NCBI RefSeq assembly: GCF_006716565.1 | Contig: NZ_VFPG01000001.1 | Span: 3,906,001-3,970,000 of the forward strand | Source: Nocardia bhagyanarayanae | GTDB taxonomy: Bacteria; Actinomycetota; Actinomycetes; Mycobacteriales; Mycobacteriaceae | DNA: 64,000 nucleotides | Direction of reading: 5' to 3' | In this document: one piece after another, positions 1-10,300 of the stretch | Position numbering within the stretch: position 1 is the first letter of the stretch | Layout of the letters: each line of letters starts with the position of its first letter | Notes under the pieces: generated by a model | What the model saw: the letters and a program-made list of their open reading frames with translations, nothing else | The model's database searches: none | Told to the model about the DNA's origin: nothing | Program-made: the position numbers and the translations under genes

Positions 1-674
1 TCGCCGCTCGCCAGCTGGGCGGCGGTGCCGTACGCATATCCGGCCATCGCCTGCTGGTAGCCGACCAGGAGGGGGGCGAACTCCACCGGCGAGATGTCTT
101 CCGCACGTATCAGGGCGAACGCGTGCGTGGCGCCGGCGAACATGCCCCACATCGCGCTGAGCAGGGCGATGTCGTAGAGAGCCGCGAACCCGGCGTCGGC
201 GCCGACGTAGGTGACACCGGCGGGTACGGCCAAAGCCTCGGCGTGAGTCTCGTGCAGCTCGGCCGAGCCGCTGTAGAAGACGTACCCACCGGAGTCGGCG
301 ACACCGATCATCGATGGAACGGCCATGATCCCGCCGTCCAGGAAACGTCCGCCGCGCACGGCGATCCAGTCGGACAGCGTGCGGGCCTCGGCGGGGGTGC
401 TGGTAGTCAGGTTGACGATGTCCCGACCGGTCAGATCGATGCCGTCCAGTGTCGCGCGAACCGACGCGTCATCGAGAAGGCACACGACAACGAGAGAGTT
501 CGCGGCGACGGCGTCGGCGACGGTGGACGCGACGACGGCCCCCTCCGGAGCCGGCCGGGCACTGCGGTTCCAGACCGTGACGGCGTACCCCACGGCCAGC
601 CACGAGCGAACCAGGGCCGAGCCCATATCGCCGAGGCCGAGGACAGTTAGCGACTTCTTCGAGTGATCGGACAT
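1..674 (-). CDS. Imine-reductase-like NAD(P)-dependent oxidoreductase (3' end outside window)
   Basis: The first 224 codons are visible; the C-terminus lies beyond the left edge. The N-terminus carries a Rossmann fold with GLGDMG at residues 13-18 and an NADP-type VWNRS loop near residue 35. These are followed by the LDGGIMAVPSMIG stretch near residue 120 and a LYDIALLS helix, an arrangement typical of imine reductases in the 6-phosphogluconate/beta-hydroxyacid dehydrogenase superfamily. Such enzymes reduce cyclic imines with NADPH; the natural substrate cannot be told. The ATG at 674 starts 83 bp from a divergent HxlR gene, so the two probably form a regulator-target pair sharing the operator at 721-740. 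The start is supported by the Rossmann motif position, not by a strong RBS. Confidence 0.8.
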   Translation of the reverse strand, partial: MSDHSKKSLTVLGLGDMGSALVRSWLAVGYAVTVWNRSARPAPEGAVVASTVADAVAANSLVVVCLLDDASVRATLDGIDLTGRDIVNLTTSTPAEARTLSDWIAVRGGRFLDGGIMAVPSMIGVADSGGYVFYSGSAELHETHAEALAVPAGVTYVGADAGFAALYDIALLSAMWGMFAGATHAFALIRAEDISPVEFAPLLVGYQQAMAGYAYGTAAQLASG

Positions 675-720
675 GACGGCTACTCTTGGCCAGGCATCCG
701 GATCGAACAAGTACGCACAT

Positions 721-740
721 GGAAGTGGGTACGCACTTCC
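721..740. promoter_or_regulatory. Palindromic operator between imine reductase and HxlR genes
   Basis: A 20-bp dyad, GGAAGTG-g-GTAC-g-CACTTCC, matches at 18 of 20 positions and ends directly before the HxlR ribosome binding site (about 741-749). HxlR-family proteins bind short dyads in divergent promoter regions, so autorepression and control of the reductase gene are likely. A related half-site (GTACGCAC) occurs about 20 bp upstream near 710-717. Confidence 0.6.
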
Positions 741-757
741 GGGAAAGAGAACAGGTA

Positions 758-1123
758 ATGGAAGGGGCAGACGTGCCGATCGGACGCAGGCCGGGCGCGT
801 ACACGTGTGGGCTCGACGCCACCCTCTCGGTACTGAACGGCAAGTGGAAGATGATGATCCTGTGGCCGCTGAGCGAGCGCCCGCACCGATTCGGTGAATT
901 GCGCCGCCAGGTACCGGGTGTCTCCGAGAAGGTCCTCACCACGCAACTGCGGGAGCTGGAGGCCGATGGGATCGTCCACCGCGAGGTGTACGACGAGGTG
1001 ATCCCCCGCGTCGAATACTCGCTGACCCCGCTGGGCGAACTGCTCAACAACGCCCTGCTGCCTTTGGAAGCTTGGGGCCGTGAACATCTCATGGATGCCC
1101 CCACATCCTCCGGCCGTCACTGA
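758..1123 (+). CDS. HxlR-family winged-helix transcriptional regulator
   Basis: The 121-aa product has the HxlR signature throughout: a conserved Cys at residue 17, LNGKWKMMILWPL at the first helix, RFGELRRQVPGVSEKVLTTQLRELEADGIV as the helix-turn-helix, and VEYSLTPLGELL as the wing. HxlR proteins often sense electrophiles or redox state through the N-terminal Cys. I chose the ATG at 758 because GGGAAAGAG lies 8 bp upstream; an upstream in-frame ATG at 686 would put the operator inside the gene. It is divergent from the imine-reductase gene and probably controls it. Confidence 0.85.
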   Translation: MEGADVPIGRRPGAYTCGLDATLSVLNGKWKMMILWPLSERPHRFGELRRQVPGVSEKVLTTQLRELEADGIVHREVYDEVIPRVEYSLTPLGELLNNALLPLEAWGREHLMDAPTSSGRH

Positions 1124-1159
1124 CTGTGTCTTCGCCGTCCCGGCGGGGGATGCTCGCGT

Positions 1160-1987
1160 TCAGCGGAACGGAATCACCTTGCGGTACTGGACCAATTCAC
1201 CGCGGGGCTCGGTGGTCCCGGCGGGCAGCGTGGCCAGCCAGTTGACGTCGATCGCCGCGTCGTCGGCGCTGAGCGCTTGGTCCATGTTGTCGAACCAGGG
1301 GCGCGAAGCGTCGGTATCGACCAAGCCCGGGCATGCGGCGTTCACCAGTATGTCGCGCTCGGGCGGCAGGTCACGCGCCGCGATCCGCGCGGCGGCAACC
1401 TGTCCGACCTTGGACGGCACATTGATCCACTCGGGCCAGCCCTCGTCTGCCGCGCGCCCCGCTTCCACCGCATCGACGTACTCGTCCATCACGCGGTCGA
1501 TGTCGCCGAGGCAGATACCCGGACGATCGAAGCGCTCCCACAACCGAGGATCCAGCTGTGTCAGTGTCCCGAAAAAGCTCGCCACCACCACGTAGCGCGC
1601 CCCGTCGCGCAGCCGCGGCAGGAACGCGTCGAGCATCCGCCGCGTCCCATGGTTGTTGGTGTCGACGAAACCGCGCACCTGCGACGCGTTGTCGAGTTCG
1701 GGTGAAATACGTGCCGCCGCATTGGAAATGACGATATCGACACCGCCGTGCCGGGTGGCGATACGCTCCGCCGCTGCACGCACCGAACTGTCGTCGGACA
1801 CGTCGAGGACTTCGAATGCGGGCCGCAGTCCTTCGGCCTCCAGCAGCGCGACCGCCGCCGCCCCGCGATCGGGGTCGCGAGCGGTGAGATAGACCGTCGA
1901 GCCCGCCGGGAGGGTGCGGCACAGCCCACGCACCAGTGCCAATCCCAAGCCTTGATTGCCGCCGGTGACGATAGCGATCTTCGACAT
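1160..1987 (-). CDS. SDR-family protein, carbonyl-reductase-like, lacking the catalytic Tyr
   Basis: The 275-aa protein begins with IAIVTGGNQGLGLALV (NAD(P)-binding TGxxxGxG) and keeps the TARD, ALLEAEGLRP and LDVSDDSSVR features of CBR1-type carbonyl reductases, plus an NAA motif and a CPGLVDTD loop. At the active site, where YxxxK is expected, the sequence reads NVPSK (within WINVPSKVGQ): the Lys is present and Tyr is replaced by Asn. Catalysis may therefore differ or be lost. The ORF can extend to 2053, but the nucleotide-binding motif fits a start at 1987. The gene is convergent with the HxlR gene. Confidence 0.8.
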   Translation of the reverse strand: MSKIAIVTGGNQGLGLALVRGLCRTLPAGSTVYLTARDPDRGAAAVALLEAEGLRPAFEVLDVSDDSSVRAAAERIATRHGGVDIVISNAAARISPELDNASQVRGFVDTNNHGTRRMLDAFLPRLRDGARYVVVASFFGTLTQLDPRLWERFDRPGICLGDIDRVMDEYVDAVEAGRAADEGWPEWINVPSKVGQVAAARIAARDLPPERDILVNAACPGLVDTDASRPWFDNMDQALSADDAAIDVNWLATLPAGTTEPRGELVQYRKVIPFR

Positions 1988-2308
1988 TCCTCGAAAACTA
2001 CCGCACCGCTGGGCAATTCGCGTGGCGATGGGCCGACATCGATGACTACTCATCCCGCACTAGGTCGTGTCTCCCGGTGACTCGAGCCATTCCACGATGG
2101 TGAGTTCCTGCGGTCACGCAGGGCACGGGTGAGCCCTGCGGAGGTGGGCACCACCCGGCCACGCTCTCGCATGTCGGTGTTCACGAGGATGTCCCCTTCT
2201 GATTCGTCTTGTGAGTTCCACGATAGTTCGCGGTTGTAATGAAATCTTCACGCGCTCAGATGATCTGGAAGCGGCCGCCAATTGGGCGGCCTCTAGTGCG
2301 GAGGAATT
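1988..2308. other. Intergenic region, 321 bp
   Basis: It separates the SDR start from the lipoprotein gene. It holds a possible frameshifted small ORF on the minus strand (2060-2184) and, next to the lipoprotein start, a GGAGG ribosome binding site at 2300-2304. I see no clear promoter hexamers. Confidence 0.5.
2060..2184 (-). pseudogene. Possible frameshifted small ORF
   Basis: A GTG at 2184 with AAGGGGA upstream opens a reading frame (VNTDMRERGRVVPTSAG, then LTRALRDR). Near 2112 the reading looks sensible only after a one-base frame change, continuing ELTIVEWLESPGDTT to a TAG at 2060-2062. Without the frame change the ORF is 44 codons of poorer composition. I do not recognise the product, and a chance reading cannot be excluded. 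Confidence 0.25.
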
Positions 2309-2863
2309 ATGACCCGATCTGTTCTGCTCGCGACCGCGGCGGCCGCCCTCGCGGTGGCTCTCACGGCGTGCGGTGGCGAGGGCGCCTCCGATGCCGCCCC
2401 TTCGGCATCGAGCACCGTTTCCACATCCGCTCGGGGCACAGCCCCCGCCCCCGGAACCGTCGCGCCCACGGCCGACACCACATCACCTGCCGACGAGGAG
2501 CCGGAGCCGGTTACCTCGTCGGCGCCGGAGACCACGGCCGCACCGACCACGGCCGCACCGACCACGGCCGCACCGACGACGGCCGCACCTTGCGCGGTGG
2601 TTACCCGCGAATACCTCATCACCACGCTGCGAATGACGGCATCGCCCGACATTCCCTTGGCCGATCTCCAGAATGCGCGGTGCAGCGGGAACTATGCGAC
2701 GGCGCTGAGCCAACCGGAAGGCACCCTGCACCCGGTCGTGTACATGTTCAAGTACTCCGCACCGGTTGGGTGGCGCCTGATGGGGGTCGACGACGCAATC
2801 GACTGTGTGAACAGGCACGGTGTTCCGCTCGAGGATGCCCGTGTGATCGGCTGCGCCCTCTAG
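2309..2863 (+). CDS. Hypothetical secreted lipoprotein with Thr/Ala/Pro repeat linker
   Basis: The 184-aa precursor has a signal peptide ending in the lipobox LTAC (Cys at about residue 20), so it should be lipid-anchored outside the membrane. A low-complexity linker follows, including four tandem 15-bp TTAAP units (about 2528-2590). A globular domain of about 90 residues comes next, with Cys near both its start (APCAVV) and end (DCVNRHG, IGCAL) that could form disulfides. GGAGG lies 4 bp before the ATG. I do not recognise the C-terminal domain. It appears to be a single-gene unit. Confidence 0.75.
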   Translation: MTRSVLLATAAAALAVALTACGGEGASDAAPSASSTVSTSARGTAPAPGTVAPTADTTSPADEEPEPVTSSAPETTAAPTTAAPTTAAPTTAAPCAVVTREYLITTLRMTASPDIPLADLQNARCSGNYATALSQPEGTLHPVVYMFKYSAPVGWRLMGVDDAIDCVNRHGVPLEDARVIGCAL

Positions 2864-2884
2864 CAGCTCCGCTATTCGACCAGC

Positions 2885-3122
2885 TTTTCGCTGCGGGCCA
2901 GTCGTAGGCGACATCGGCGGGGTCTTCTCAGTCGAGGTCGCCGCGGCAGTTCAGTTCCTGCATGAGCCGGTCGGTGAGGCGCTCGGAGATGGTTCCGAGC
3001 AGAGCGCGCAGTGCCGGGTATTCGCCGATGATCGCGCTGCGCACGACGCCCACCTGCATCGGGACCGATAACACCGCGAAGACGCGCTTCGGAACTTTCA
3101 CTGATCGCACCCACATCGGCAT
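2885..3122 (-). pseudogene. Decayed C-terminus of a glycine-betaine/choline ABC substrate-binding protein
   Basis: Read on the minus strand, the frame gives QVGVVRSAIIGEYPALRALL, then GTISERLTDRLMQELN, then GDLD, a TGA stop at about 2928, and then EDPADVAYDW in the same frame. This matches the end of OpuAC/ProX-type binding proteins (prolines and leucines around LTTEALQELN, then VDVDGEDPxxVAxxWL), with the Gly codon GGA changed to TGA. No N-terminal two thirds and no ABC transporter genes are next to it, so it is a remnant. It lies between the lipoprotein gene and a tRNA fragment. Confidence 0.55.
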
Positions 3123-3245
3123 CAGCGTGTGGTCGCTCGGTGCTTGTTTTGCTGATGTAGTACCGCTATTTGGAATGTGGGGTATGCGTGAGCCGTCGGT
3201 CGGCGATGTAGTGCAATGCGGGTTGTGAAGTGAAAATCCCTGGTA

Positions 3246-3318
3246 GAGCAGACTTTTGGCCTAGATGGAAGCGCTAGGAAGAAGTGTGGCATCGCTGGTT
3301 CGATCCCAGCTGGGACCA
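3246..3318 (+). pseudogene. tRNA relic: T-arm and 3' acceptor strand
   Basis: Positions 3293-3309 form a perfect T-arm (GCTGG, loop TTCGATC, CCAGC), followed by TGGGACC and A as a 3' acceptor strand and discriminator. A D-arm-like TGGTAGAGCA occurs about 50 nt earlier, but no matching 5' acceptor strand (GGTCCCA), D-stem partner or anticodon stem can be built. It is therefore not a working tRNA. tRNA 3' halves are typical attachment-site remnants of integrated elements. Confidence 0.4.
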
Positions 3319-3399
3319 CTCAAAAGCGGCAGGTCAGCGCTTTTCGAGAGAATGGAGCGGCCTCCCGCCGATGCAAGTGCTGCCCGATCGAGACGGTGA

Positions 3400-6300
3400 T
3401 CATCGAGCTTCGCTCGCCCGTCGTAGTCTCCCATCGTTCCCAGCTCCAGGATTCTGCTGTGTGGCGCGGGCGGCCGAGGGGAGGACCTGCGGCGAGGGGG
3501 TATCGGTGAACCGTAAGTGCTCGGTGAGAACACGTCCGATCGCGCGGAGTGCGTCCGGCTCGGTCATTCGTTCGTGCCGGGCGGGAATGCGGTGTTCGGT
3601 GATCCGGCCGGTGATGTGTTCGTTCCATGCGAGGGCCGGAGAGGGGCCGTCGTCGGTGTGGTCCGCGGTGGAGCTGAAGTAGATCAGGTCACCGTCGAAG
3701 GATGCGGGCCGGTGGTTCCGGGTGAGGTCGGCGAGCCGGGTGTAGTCGCGGTGCAGGGTCACCAGATGCTCGGGCGTCAAGGCGGTGAAGAGTCCGCCCT
3801 GCCGGTGCAGCAAGTCGGCCGCGACCTCGAAGGTGAGGTCGGCGGGGAGCTCGGAAGCGGCGAGGCCGCCGAACTCGGTCAGCAAGTCCACGGCGGTGGG
3901 GGTCGGAGTGCTGATGCCGCGGTCGGTGACGACTCGGGTGTCCATCATGGCGAGGGTCGCGACGTGGTCACCGTCGCGGCGGAGCTGGACGGCGATCGCG
4001 TGGGCGATGGTGCCGCCGAGCGAGTAGCCGAGCAGATGGTAAGGGCCGCGAGGCTGGACGGACCGGATCTCCCGGACGTAGCGGGCGGCGAGCTGATCGA
4101 GCGTGTCGAACCGCGCCGCGGGGTCGGTCAGCGTCGGGGACTGCAGTCCGTAGACGGGACGGTCGGGATCGAGGTGCTGCACGAGTCCGCTGAAACCCCA
4201 GGCCAATCCGACGGCCGGGTGGACGCAGAACAGCGGTGGATCGGCGCCGGCAGCACGCAGCGGGAGCAGGACCGACAGTGCGTCGCCGGGATCCTGTTCC
4301 TCGAGGCCGCGCAGGCGGGCGTCGATGCGTCGGGCCAGCAATTGCGGTGTCGGGTCGGTGAACACCCACTGAACCGGTACCGTGGCGCCGGTCGATTCCG
4401 CCAGCTGCGCCACCAGTTGGGCGGCGGCCAGCGAGTTGCCGCCGAGGGCGAAGAAGCCATCGTCCACGCCGACTCGTTCGATGCCGAGAGTCCGGGTGAA
4501 GTCGTCGCAGACAGTGGCCTCGAGTGGGGTGGACGGCGAACGGAATCGGGAGTGTCGCCGGTCGGGTGCGGGCAGGGCTTTGTAGTCGAGTTTGCCCGTG
4601 GAAGTGCGGGGGATCCGGTCGAGGGTGAGGATCCTGGTCGGGATCATGTGGGTCGGTAGCCGGGCCGCGAGGTAGGTGGTCAGTGCGATGGGGTCGGGTG
4701 TGGTGTGCGGGGTGGGTACGACGTAGCCGGTGAGCTGACTGTCGCCGTTGGGCTGGGTGTGGATCGTGACGGCGGCGTGGGTGACGTCGGGGTGGCTGCA
4801 CAGCGCGGCTTCGATGTCGCCGCGTTCGATGCGGTGGCCGTGGATTTTGAGTTGTAGGTCGCTGCGCCCCTTGTATTGCAGTGTTCGGTCGGGGGTCCAG
4901 GTGACCAGGTCGCCGGTGCGGTACATCCGTGTCCCGGGCGGGCCATAGGGGTCGGGGACGAATCGGGATGCCGTGGTGGCGGGTTGCTTGTGGTAACCGC
5001 GGGCGACGCCCGGTCCGGACACATACAGTTCGCCGACGACTCCGAGCGGGACGGGGCGTAGTCTGCGGTCGAGCACGACGGCGGTGAATCCGCGGGTCGG
5101 GCCGCCGATCGTGATCGGACCATTCGGGGTCCACGGTGCGCCGGCGCAGCTCATGACGGTGGTTTCGGTAGCACCGTAGGAGCTGATCACCGTCCGGCCT
5201 GGTATCCACTGTTCTGCCAGGTCCGGTGGGCAGGTCTCGCCGCCGACCATCAGGGTGCGGAGGGTGTCGAGTTCGCCGGGAGGCAGCGAGGCGAGCACCG
5301 TCGGGGTGAATGCGGCATGGGTGACGTTTTCGGCTTCGATCACCTCGGCCAGTTCGGTGCCCGCGACTACCGGTGCTGGTGCGAGGACCAGTGTGGCGCC
5401 CGCGGCTGCGGCGCCGACCAATTCGAGGACCGAGACGTCGAAGGTCGGAGCAGCGGCGCCCAGCACTCGGGAGGCCGGGGTGAGGCCGAACCGTTCCCGT
5501 GTTTCGGCGGCCAGGTCCGCTATTCCGCTGTGAGTGACCATGACGCCTTTGGGAATTCCGGTAGAGCCCGACGTATAGAGCAGGTAGGCCGGGTGCTGTG
5601 GCCGTAGCGTGCTCGTGCGGTCGTGGTCGGTGATCGGGGCGGGGGACGCCGAGGCTGTCGTCGCCGTGAAGGACGGGTCGTCGACGGCGAGCCATCCGGT
5701 GGTGTCCGGCAGTTGGTCTCGGTGGATCCCGAGTGTCAGCCCTACGGCGGCACCGGAATCGGTGAGCATGCCGGTGATCCGGTCCCGGGGATGGGCGGGG
5801 TCGATCTGAACGAACGCGCCACCGGATTTGGCGACCGCCCACACGGCGATCACCGCGTCGATGGAGCGTGGCAACGCTATGGCGACCAACGATTCCGGTC
5901 CTGTTCCCGCCTCGATCAGTACCCGCGCCCACCGGTTCGAGGTCTCGTCGAGTTCGCGGTAGGACAGCCTCGCGCCGTCGCAGACCACCGCTTCGGCGTC
6001 CGGCGTCATCGCGGCCGTCAACACCCGCGGCAATACCGACAGCACACCACCGGGCCGACCGCGAACTGGTACCAGCGTGGCTCGTTCGACCGGCGACAGC
6101 AGCTGCAGCTGGGTCAGCGGGAGGTCGATGTGTTCGGCGATGGTGCCGAGCACTCGCAGCATTCGGTCGGCGATGGCGTCGATCTGGTGTCGTGGGAACA
6201 GTTCCGGCAGGTATTTGAAGGTCAGGTGCACTCGGGTGTCCTGATGGACGACCAGGCCGAGCGGATAGTGCGCCGCGTCGCGTCCGTGCACGTCGAGCAC

Positions 6301-7388
6301 ATGCAGTCCCGCGATGTCGGTGTCTTCGGACAGCCCGGCCCGGTCGACCGGGTAGGACTCCAGGACGGTCACGGTGTCGAACATCGCACCGGGACCGGCC
6401 ACGCGCTGGATCCGAGCGAGCCCGAGGTGCTGATGGTCGAGCAGCGCGGCTTGTTCGGCTTGGATTCGCCGGAGTAGCTGGGCCAGGGTTTCGCGGTGAT
6501 CGAGCCGGATCCGGACGGGCACGGTGTTGACGAACAGCCCGATCATCGACTCGATGCCGGGGATCTGCGGCGGGCGCCCGGAGACGGTGGTACCGAAGAC
6601 CACGTCCTCGCGGGCGGTCGAGGTGGCGAGCACGATCGCCCAGGCGGCTTCGATGAGGGTGTTGAGGGTGGCCTCTTGTCGATGGGCCACCGCGACAAGG
6701 GCCGCGGTGCGCTGTTGGCTCAGCTGTACCTGGACTTCGCGCGCGGCGACGGTGGGCCGGCGGCCGCGGTCCGCGGGCGCCAGCAGAGTCGGCTCGACCG
6801 CGCCCTCGAATGTCCGCGCCCACGCGGCTTCCGCCGCGTCCCGGTCCTGGCTGTTCAGCCACACCAGGTAGTTCCGGTAGGGACGCACCGGAGGCAACAC
6901 CGTGGGGTCGTTGTCGGCGGCGTAGAGGGTCAGCAGCTCGCGGATGAGCAGTGGCGTGGACCAGCCGTCTATCAGGATGTGGTGCATGCTCAACAGCAGC
7001 CGATACCGCCGGGGTGCGGTGGTGATCAGGGTGAATCGCAGCAGCGGCGCCGCGGTCACGTCGAAGCATGCGCGGCGGTCCGTGTCCATCAGCTGTTCGA
7101 GCGCGGCTTCCGTGTCGTCGCGTCCGGCCAGGTCGATCTCGGTGAACGGCACCTCGACGTGCCGGTGCACCACTTGGACCGCTTCGCCTGCGCCATCGCG
7201 CACGAACGCGGCTCGCAGGTTCGGGTGCCGTCCGACGAGCGCCTGGGCGCTGCGGCGCAGCCGGTCCGTGTCGACGCGCCCGCCGAGTTCCAGACAGAGT
7301 TGCACGATGTAGGCGTCGAAGGTGCCGTCGGCGAGCTGGGCGTGGAACAGCAACCCTGCCTGCAGCGGCGTGAGCGGCCAGATGTCCT
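3400..7388 (-). other. NRPS module 4: C4, A4, T4 and terminal thioesterase
   Basis: C4 is again DCL-like with HHILIDGW. A4 reads about D-V-L-A-M-G-S-V-M-K and has SSYGATE in place of the usual NxYGPTE A5 motif. T4 has LGGNSL, as expected before a thioesterase. The TE is a type I alpha/beta hydrolase with GYSLGG, an Asp in MMDT and a His in ARHERM. It releases the chain as acid or macrocycle; which of these is not predictable. Confidence 0.75.
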
Positions 7389-10300
7389 CCAGTGCCGGAC
7401 GTCCGGTCTCGAGCCGGTCGATCGCGCCTTGGTCGAGGTCGACCAGGTCGACGTCGGAGGGGGTGAGCCCGCCTGCGCCGGGACGGGAAGCGTGTGCGGC
7501 CAGAGCGGTCACCGCGTCGCGCCACAGTCCCGCGAGCTCGGTGACCTCGGCGGAGGTGAGCAGTCCGGTCGGATACTCCCAGGCGGCGGTAAGGGTAGGC
7601 CCGTCCGATGTATCGATGGTGACCGCATTGATGCCCAGCACGGCTGCGACGGGTGCGTCGGGATTCTGGATGCTGCCGCCATCGGGGCCGTCGCCGACGG
7701 GCATCCACCCGATGCCGCGCAACGTCGCGGGGGTGGTGTCGAGCCGACCGAGATAGTTGAAACTCACTTGGGGAGTGGGCAGTTCACGGAGGATCCGGGC
7801 GGTACCGGCGTTGAGATGGCGCAGCAGCCCATAGCCGATCCCGTGGTCGGGGACCTGCCGGAGCTGTTCCTTGACCGACTTGACGACCGCCGCGGCGGCG
7901 CCTCCGGCGGCGAAAGCGTCGTCGATGTCGATATCGGACAGGTCGAGCCGGACCGGGTAGGTGGTGGTGAACCATCCGATGGTGCGGGTGAGGTCGGCAC
8001 CGGGAAGCACCGTGTCGTCGCGGCCGTGGCTTTCCAGGGTGAGCAGCGTCTCGGTGCCGGTGTCGTCGTGACGGCGTCGCCATCGAGTCAGCGCCAGCGC
8101 GAGCCCGGCGACGAGGGCGTCGTCCACGTTGGCGCGGAACGCACGGGGCAGCGTGGTGAGTACGGCACGGGTCACCGTGGGAGGGAGCGCCACCTCGACG
8201 GTGGCGGCGGTAGCTTGCACGTCCACGACCGGATCGATCGGGCGGGCACCGATCGGCGGATCTTCAGCGGCGAGTGTGCGCTGCCACCAGTCGAATTCGT
8301 CGAGGCTCTCGGCGGCGGTGTGCAGAGCATGCGCCCAACGCCGCATCGAGGTGCCGACGGGCGCGAGCCGCGGCCGTTGCCCGGCACTGAGCTGGGCCCA
8401 CGCCGCAGCGAGATCGGGGACGAGGATCCGCCACGACACGCCGTCGATCACCAGGTGGTGCGCGACGACGAGCAGCCGTCCCGGCTGTCCGGCCCAGTCG
8501 AACCAGACCAGCTGCAGCACGACTCCGGCCGCGGGGTCGAGGCGTTCGGCCGCCGCGTTCGCCTCGGCGTCGGCAAGCGCCGCGAAGGCGCTGCTGTCCG
8601 GTGCCAGATCCACCGGCACCTGCCGGATCAAGCCGGCGGCGGGCATCGCGGTCGGCTGCACCCGTAGCGTCCACCCCGATGTCTGCGCGGGTTCCCGCTG
8701 TAGTCGGGCCCGCAGCATGTCGTGGTGATCGATCACCGCCTGGACGGTGGCGCCGATTCCGGTGGCGTCGATGCCGGTCGGCAGAGTGAGCATCACCCAC
8801 TGGCAGAAGCGGTCGAAGCCGCCGCGCTCGATCATCCAGCACATGATCGGCGTCACCGGTACCGGTCCCACACCCCCGCCAGGCAATTCCGCCGGAAGGG
8901 AGGCCGCCGCGGCACTGTCGTCGAGAACGGCGATCTCGGCCAGCCCGGCGACTGTCTTGCGCTCGAACACCTCGCGCGCGGAGAACACCACACCCGCCGC
9001 CCTGGCTCGCGTCACCAGCTGGATCGACATGATGCTGTCGCCGCCGAGGGCGAAGAACGAATCATCCGCCCCGACCGTGTCGATACCCAATACCTCGGCG
9101 AACAGTGTCGCCAGCGTCTTCTCCACTTCCGTGGCCGGTGCCCGGAATTCGGCTCGGCCCGTGGAGAAGTCGGGCTCGGGCAGAGCGGCGCGATCGATCT
9201 TGCCGTTCGCCGTCACCGGCAGCGCGTCGAGCACCATCACGGTCGCGGGCACCATGTGCGAGGCCAACCGCTCCGCGGCGAACGCGAGGACCGCGGCCGC
9301 GTCGAGATCCGCGCGGTGCTCGGGCTCCACGTACCCGATCAACCGGTCGCCGGTGGTGGGGTCCCGGTGCACATTCGCCGCTGCTCGGGCCACACCCGGG
9401 CAGGCGGCCAGAGCCGCCTCGACCTCGCCGAGCTCGACGCGGAAACCACGAATCTTGACCTGGAAATCCGACCGGCCCACATAGTCGAGCGTCAGACTCC
9501 CGTCCGGTAGTCGTAGCCACCGCACCAGGTCGCCGGTCCGATACATGCGTTGCCCCGGGCCCGCGAACGGATCGGCGACGAACCGCGATGCCGTCAGACC
9601 CATCCCGTTGCGGTAGCCGCGGGCCAGCCCAGGACCCGCGAGATACAACTCGCCCACGACCCCGATCGTCACCGGCCGCAGCCACGCGTCGAGCACGACC
9701 TGGCCGACCCCGCGGATCGGCCCGCCGATCGTCACCGCCTCGTCTGCCGCTATCGGCGCACCGGCATCGGTCAGGATCGTGGCCTCCGCCGGGCCGTAGG
9801 TGTTGAAGAACCGTCGGCCGGGCGCCCACCGCGACACCAGTGTGGGTGAAGGCGATTCGCCACCGGTTACGATGGTCCCGAGGTCTTCGAGCCCGTCGGG
9901 ATCGACCGTCCCCAAGGCCGCGGGCGTCAGCGCGATGTGAGTCACCTTCGTACGCGACATGATGTGCGCCAGCTCGGCTCCGCCGTAGACGGTCGGGGGC
10001 GCGATCACCAGCCGCCCGCCTGCCGCGAACGCCAAGAGGTGTTCCAGGAGCGCCGCATCGAAACTCGGAGACGCGAAATGCAGCACCCGCGCGCTCGGCC
10101 CGATGCCGAACCGCGAACATTCCTCGGCCACCAGATTCGCCAGCCCTCGATGCGATACCACCACACCCTTCGGCACACCTGTCGAGCCGGACGTGTAGAT
10201 CACGTACGCCGCATTGTCGACCCGCACCGCCGATGTCCGATCCGCGTCGGTCACCGGCGTCGATGGCAACCCCGCGGTCGCCGCCGCGACCTCCGGCTCG

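Noticed and set aside
2528-2590. Tandem 15-bp repeat as a mobile or regulatory repeat
   Set aside because: The units encode TTAAP in frame as a flexible linker of a lipoprotein, so ordinary coding slippage explains them.
3246-3318. Functional tRNA gene
   Set aside because: Only the T-arm and 3' acceptor strand are intact; there is no 5' acceptor complement or anticodon stem.
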